A stretch of 64,000 bases of DNA. Origin: Propionispira raffinosivorans DSM 20765. GTDB taxonomy: Bacteria; Bacillota; Negativicutes; Selenomonadales; Selenomonadaceae. The stretch covers positions 124,001 to 188,000 of the forward strand of contig NZ_KB905843.1 in NCBI RefSeq assembly GCF_000381065.1. Direction: 5' to 3'. Positions within the stretch are counted from its first letter, which is position 1, and each line of letters opens with the position of its first letter. A program made the translations under genes and the position numbers. Below the pieces are notes generated by a model, which was not told where the DNA came from, did not search any database, and saw only the letters and a list, made by a program, of their open reading frames with translations. Positions 63,474 through 64,000 of the stretch are shown here, one piece after another.

Positions 63474-64000
63474 ATGGTTAAATATCAAGAAATTGCCAAA
63501 GACTTGCGCCGTAAAATATTAAATAAACTTTATTTGCCATCCGAGCAGCTTCCTCAAGAAAAGGAAATGTGCTTAATATATAATGTAAGCCGCATTACAA
63601 TAAAAAAAGCCGTCGATGAATTAGTTACGGCCGGACTTGTAATCAAGCGACGTGGTGCCGGAACTTTTGTAAAATCCGTCAATGATGCGACAGTACAAGA
63701 ACTTAGCCTAGTACAACAATTTACAGGGTTTACCGAAGCCAATCAAGGAAAAAGTATCAAATCAAATATTATTCGATTTGAAATCGTCCATCCATCCGCT
63801 GATGTTGCTGATAAATTACAAATAGATATAGATAGCTTTATCTATGATATTATTCGTGCCCGCTATGCGGATACAGAACCGTTTGTTGTAGAATATACGC
63901 AGATGCCATTAGATATCATCCCAGGTCTAAAGCATGATGTTCTATTGGATTCTATTTATCATTATATTCAAAGTAGATTAAAATTAAAGATTCAGTCTGC
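63474..64000 (+). CDS. GntR/HutC-family regulator (UTRA), right paralogue, cut by window end
   Basis: The first 175 codons are present; the UTRA domain is cut. The start at 63474 has AAAGGAGG 10 bases upstream. It has the same winged helix as the left paralogue (YNVSRITIKKAVDELV, LVIKRRGAGTFVKS) and the same linker QFTGFTEAN; the sensor domain has diverged more. Its promoter carries the shared operator, so it is probably autoregulated and also represses the PTS operon. Confidence 0.92.
   Translation, partial: MVKYQEIAKDLRRKILNKLYLPSEQLPQEKEMCLIYNVSRITIKKAVDELVTAGLVIKRRGAGTFVKSVNDATVQELSLVQQFTGFTEANQGKSIKSNIIRFEIVHPSADVADKLQIDIDSFIYDIIRARYADTEPFVVEYTQMPLDIIPGLKHDVLLDSIYHYIQSRLKLKIQS

Overview
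The window reads like an anaerobic diderm Firmicute of the class Negativicutes (Selenomonas/Pectinatus/Propionispira type). The DNA is AT-rich, with strong purine-rich ribosome-binding sites and TTGACA-N17-TATAAT promoters of the low-GC Gram-positive type. It also has an ADP-heptose:LPS-type heptosyltransferase, which implies an outer membrane. Two rubrerythrin/ferritin-like proteins suggest an anaerobe. The genus is inference. There is no rRNA, phage, insertion sequence or CRISPR; both ends cut a gene.

Layout. 1-4.6 kb: a SNF2/SWIM helicase (cut by the left edge), divergent from a heptosyltransferase, a degenerate receiver protein and an unknown 137-aa protein. 4.6-12.6 kb: a complete kdpFABCDE potassium operon, including a 28-aa kdpF. 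12.7-19.7 kb: a small exported protein, the oxidative pentose phosphate operon zwf-pgl-gnd ending in a ferritin-like gene, and a membrane diguanylate cyclase. 19.9-22 kb: two tRNA-Ser genes, corA with a long leader, an unknown 76-aa protein and an orphan Phd/YefM-like antitoxin. 22-26.3 kb: an operon of an AAA+ regulator lacking the GAFTGA loop, trmB, a SEDS protein and yjbQ. 26.5-34.6 kb: a partly duplicated DeoR regulator, a Cof-type HAD phosphatase, a small membrane protein, rubrerythrin, ilvBN, and a DASS anion transporter with a LysR regulator.

34.6-46.7 kb: the glycogen operon glgC-glgD-glgP-glgB-glgA followed by one 1148-aa gene fusing a GH13 amylase to a GH77 4-alpha-glucanotransferase. 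It makes ADP-glucose, polymerises and branches it, and takes glycogen apart again. 46.9-50.7 kb: an M48 protease, a CYTH protein, xpt and a YczE-like membrane protein.

50.7-64 kb: sugar uptake. The first cluster has a fructose-type PTS (EIIA, EIIBC), a 1-phosphofructokinase-like kinase, a GatY-like class II aldolase and an RpiR regulator, and would suit fructose or tagatose. After a hotdog thioesterase and manA comes a lactose/cellobiose-type PTS operon (EIIB-EIIC-EIIA) with an SGNH hydrolase and a GH1 6-phospho-beta-glucosidase. Two paralogous GntR/UTRA regulators flank this second cluster. The PTS promoter lies in a 62-bp perfect palindrome whose 26-bp core recurs (24 of 26 bases) at the promoter of the right-hand GntR gene, so both promoters probably share one repressor.

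I found no clear-cut new system. The best leads are the shared palindromic operator and paired regulators, the GAFTGA-less AAA+ regulator, the SGNH hydrolase in a beta-glucoside PTS operon, the structured corA and rubrerythrin leaders, and the degenerate receiver with its unknown partner.
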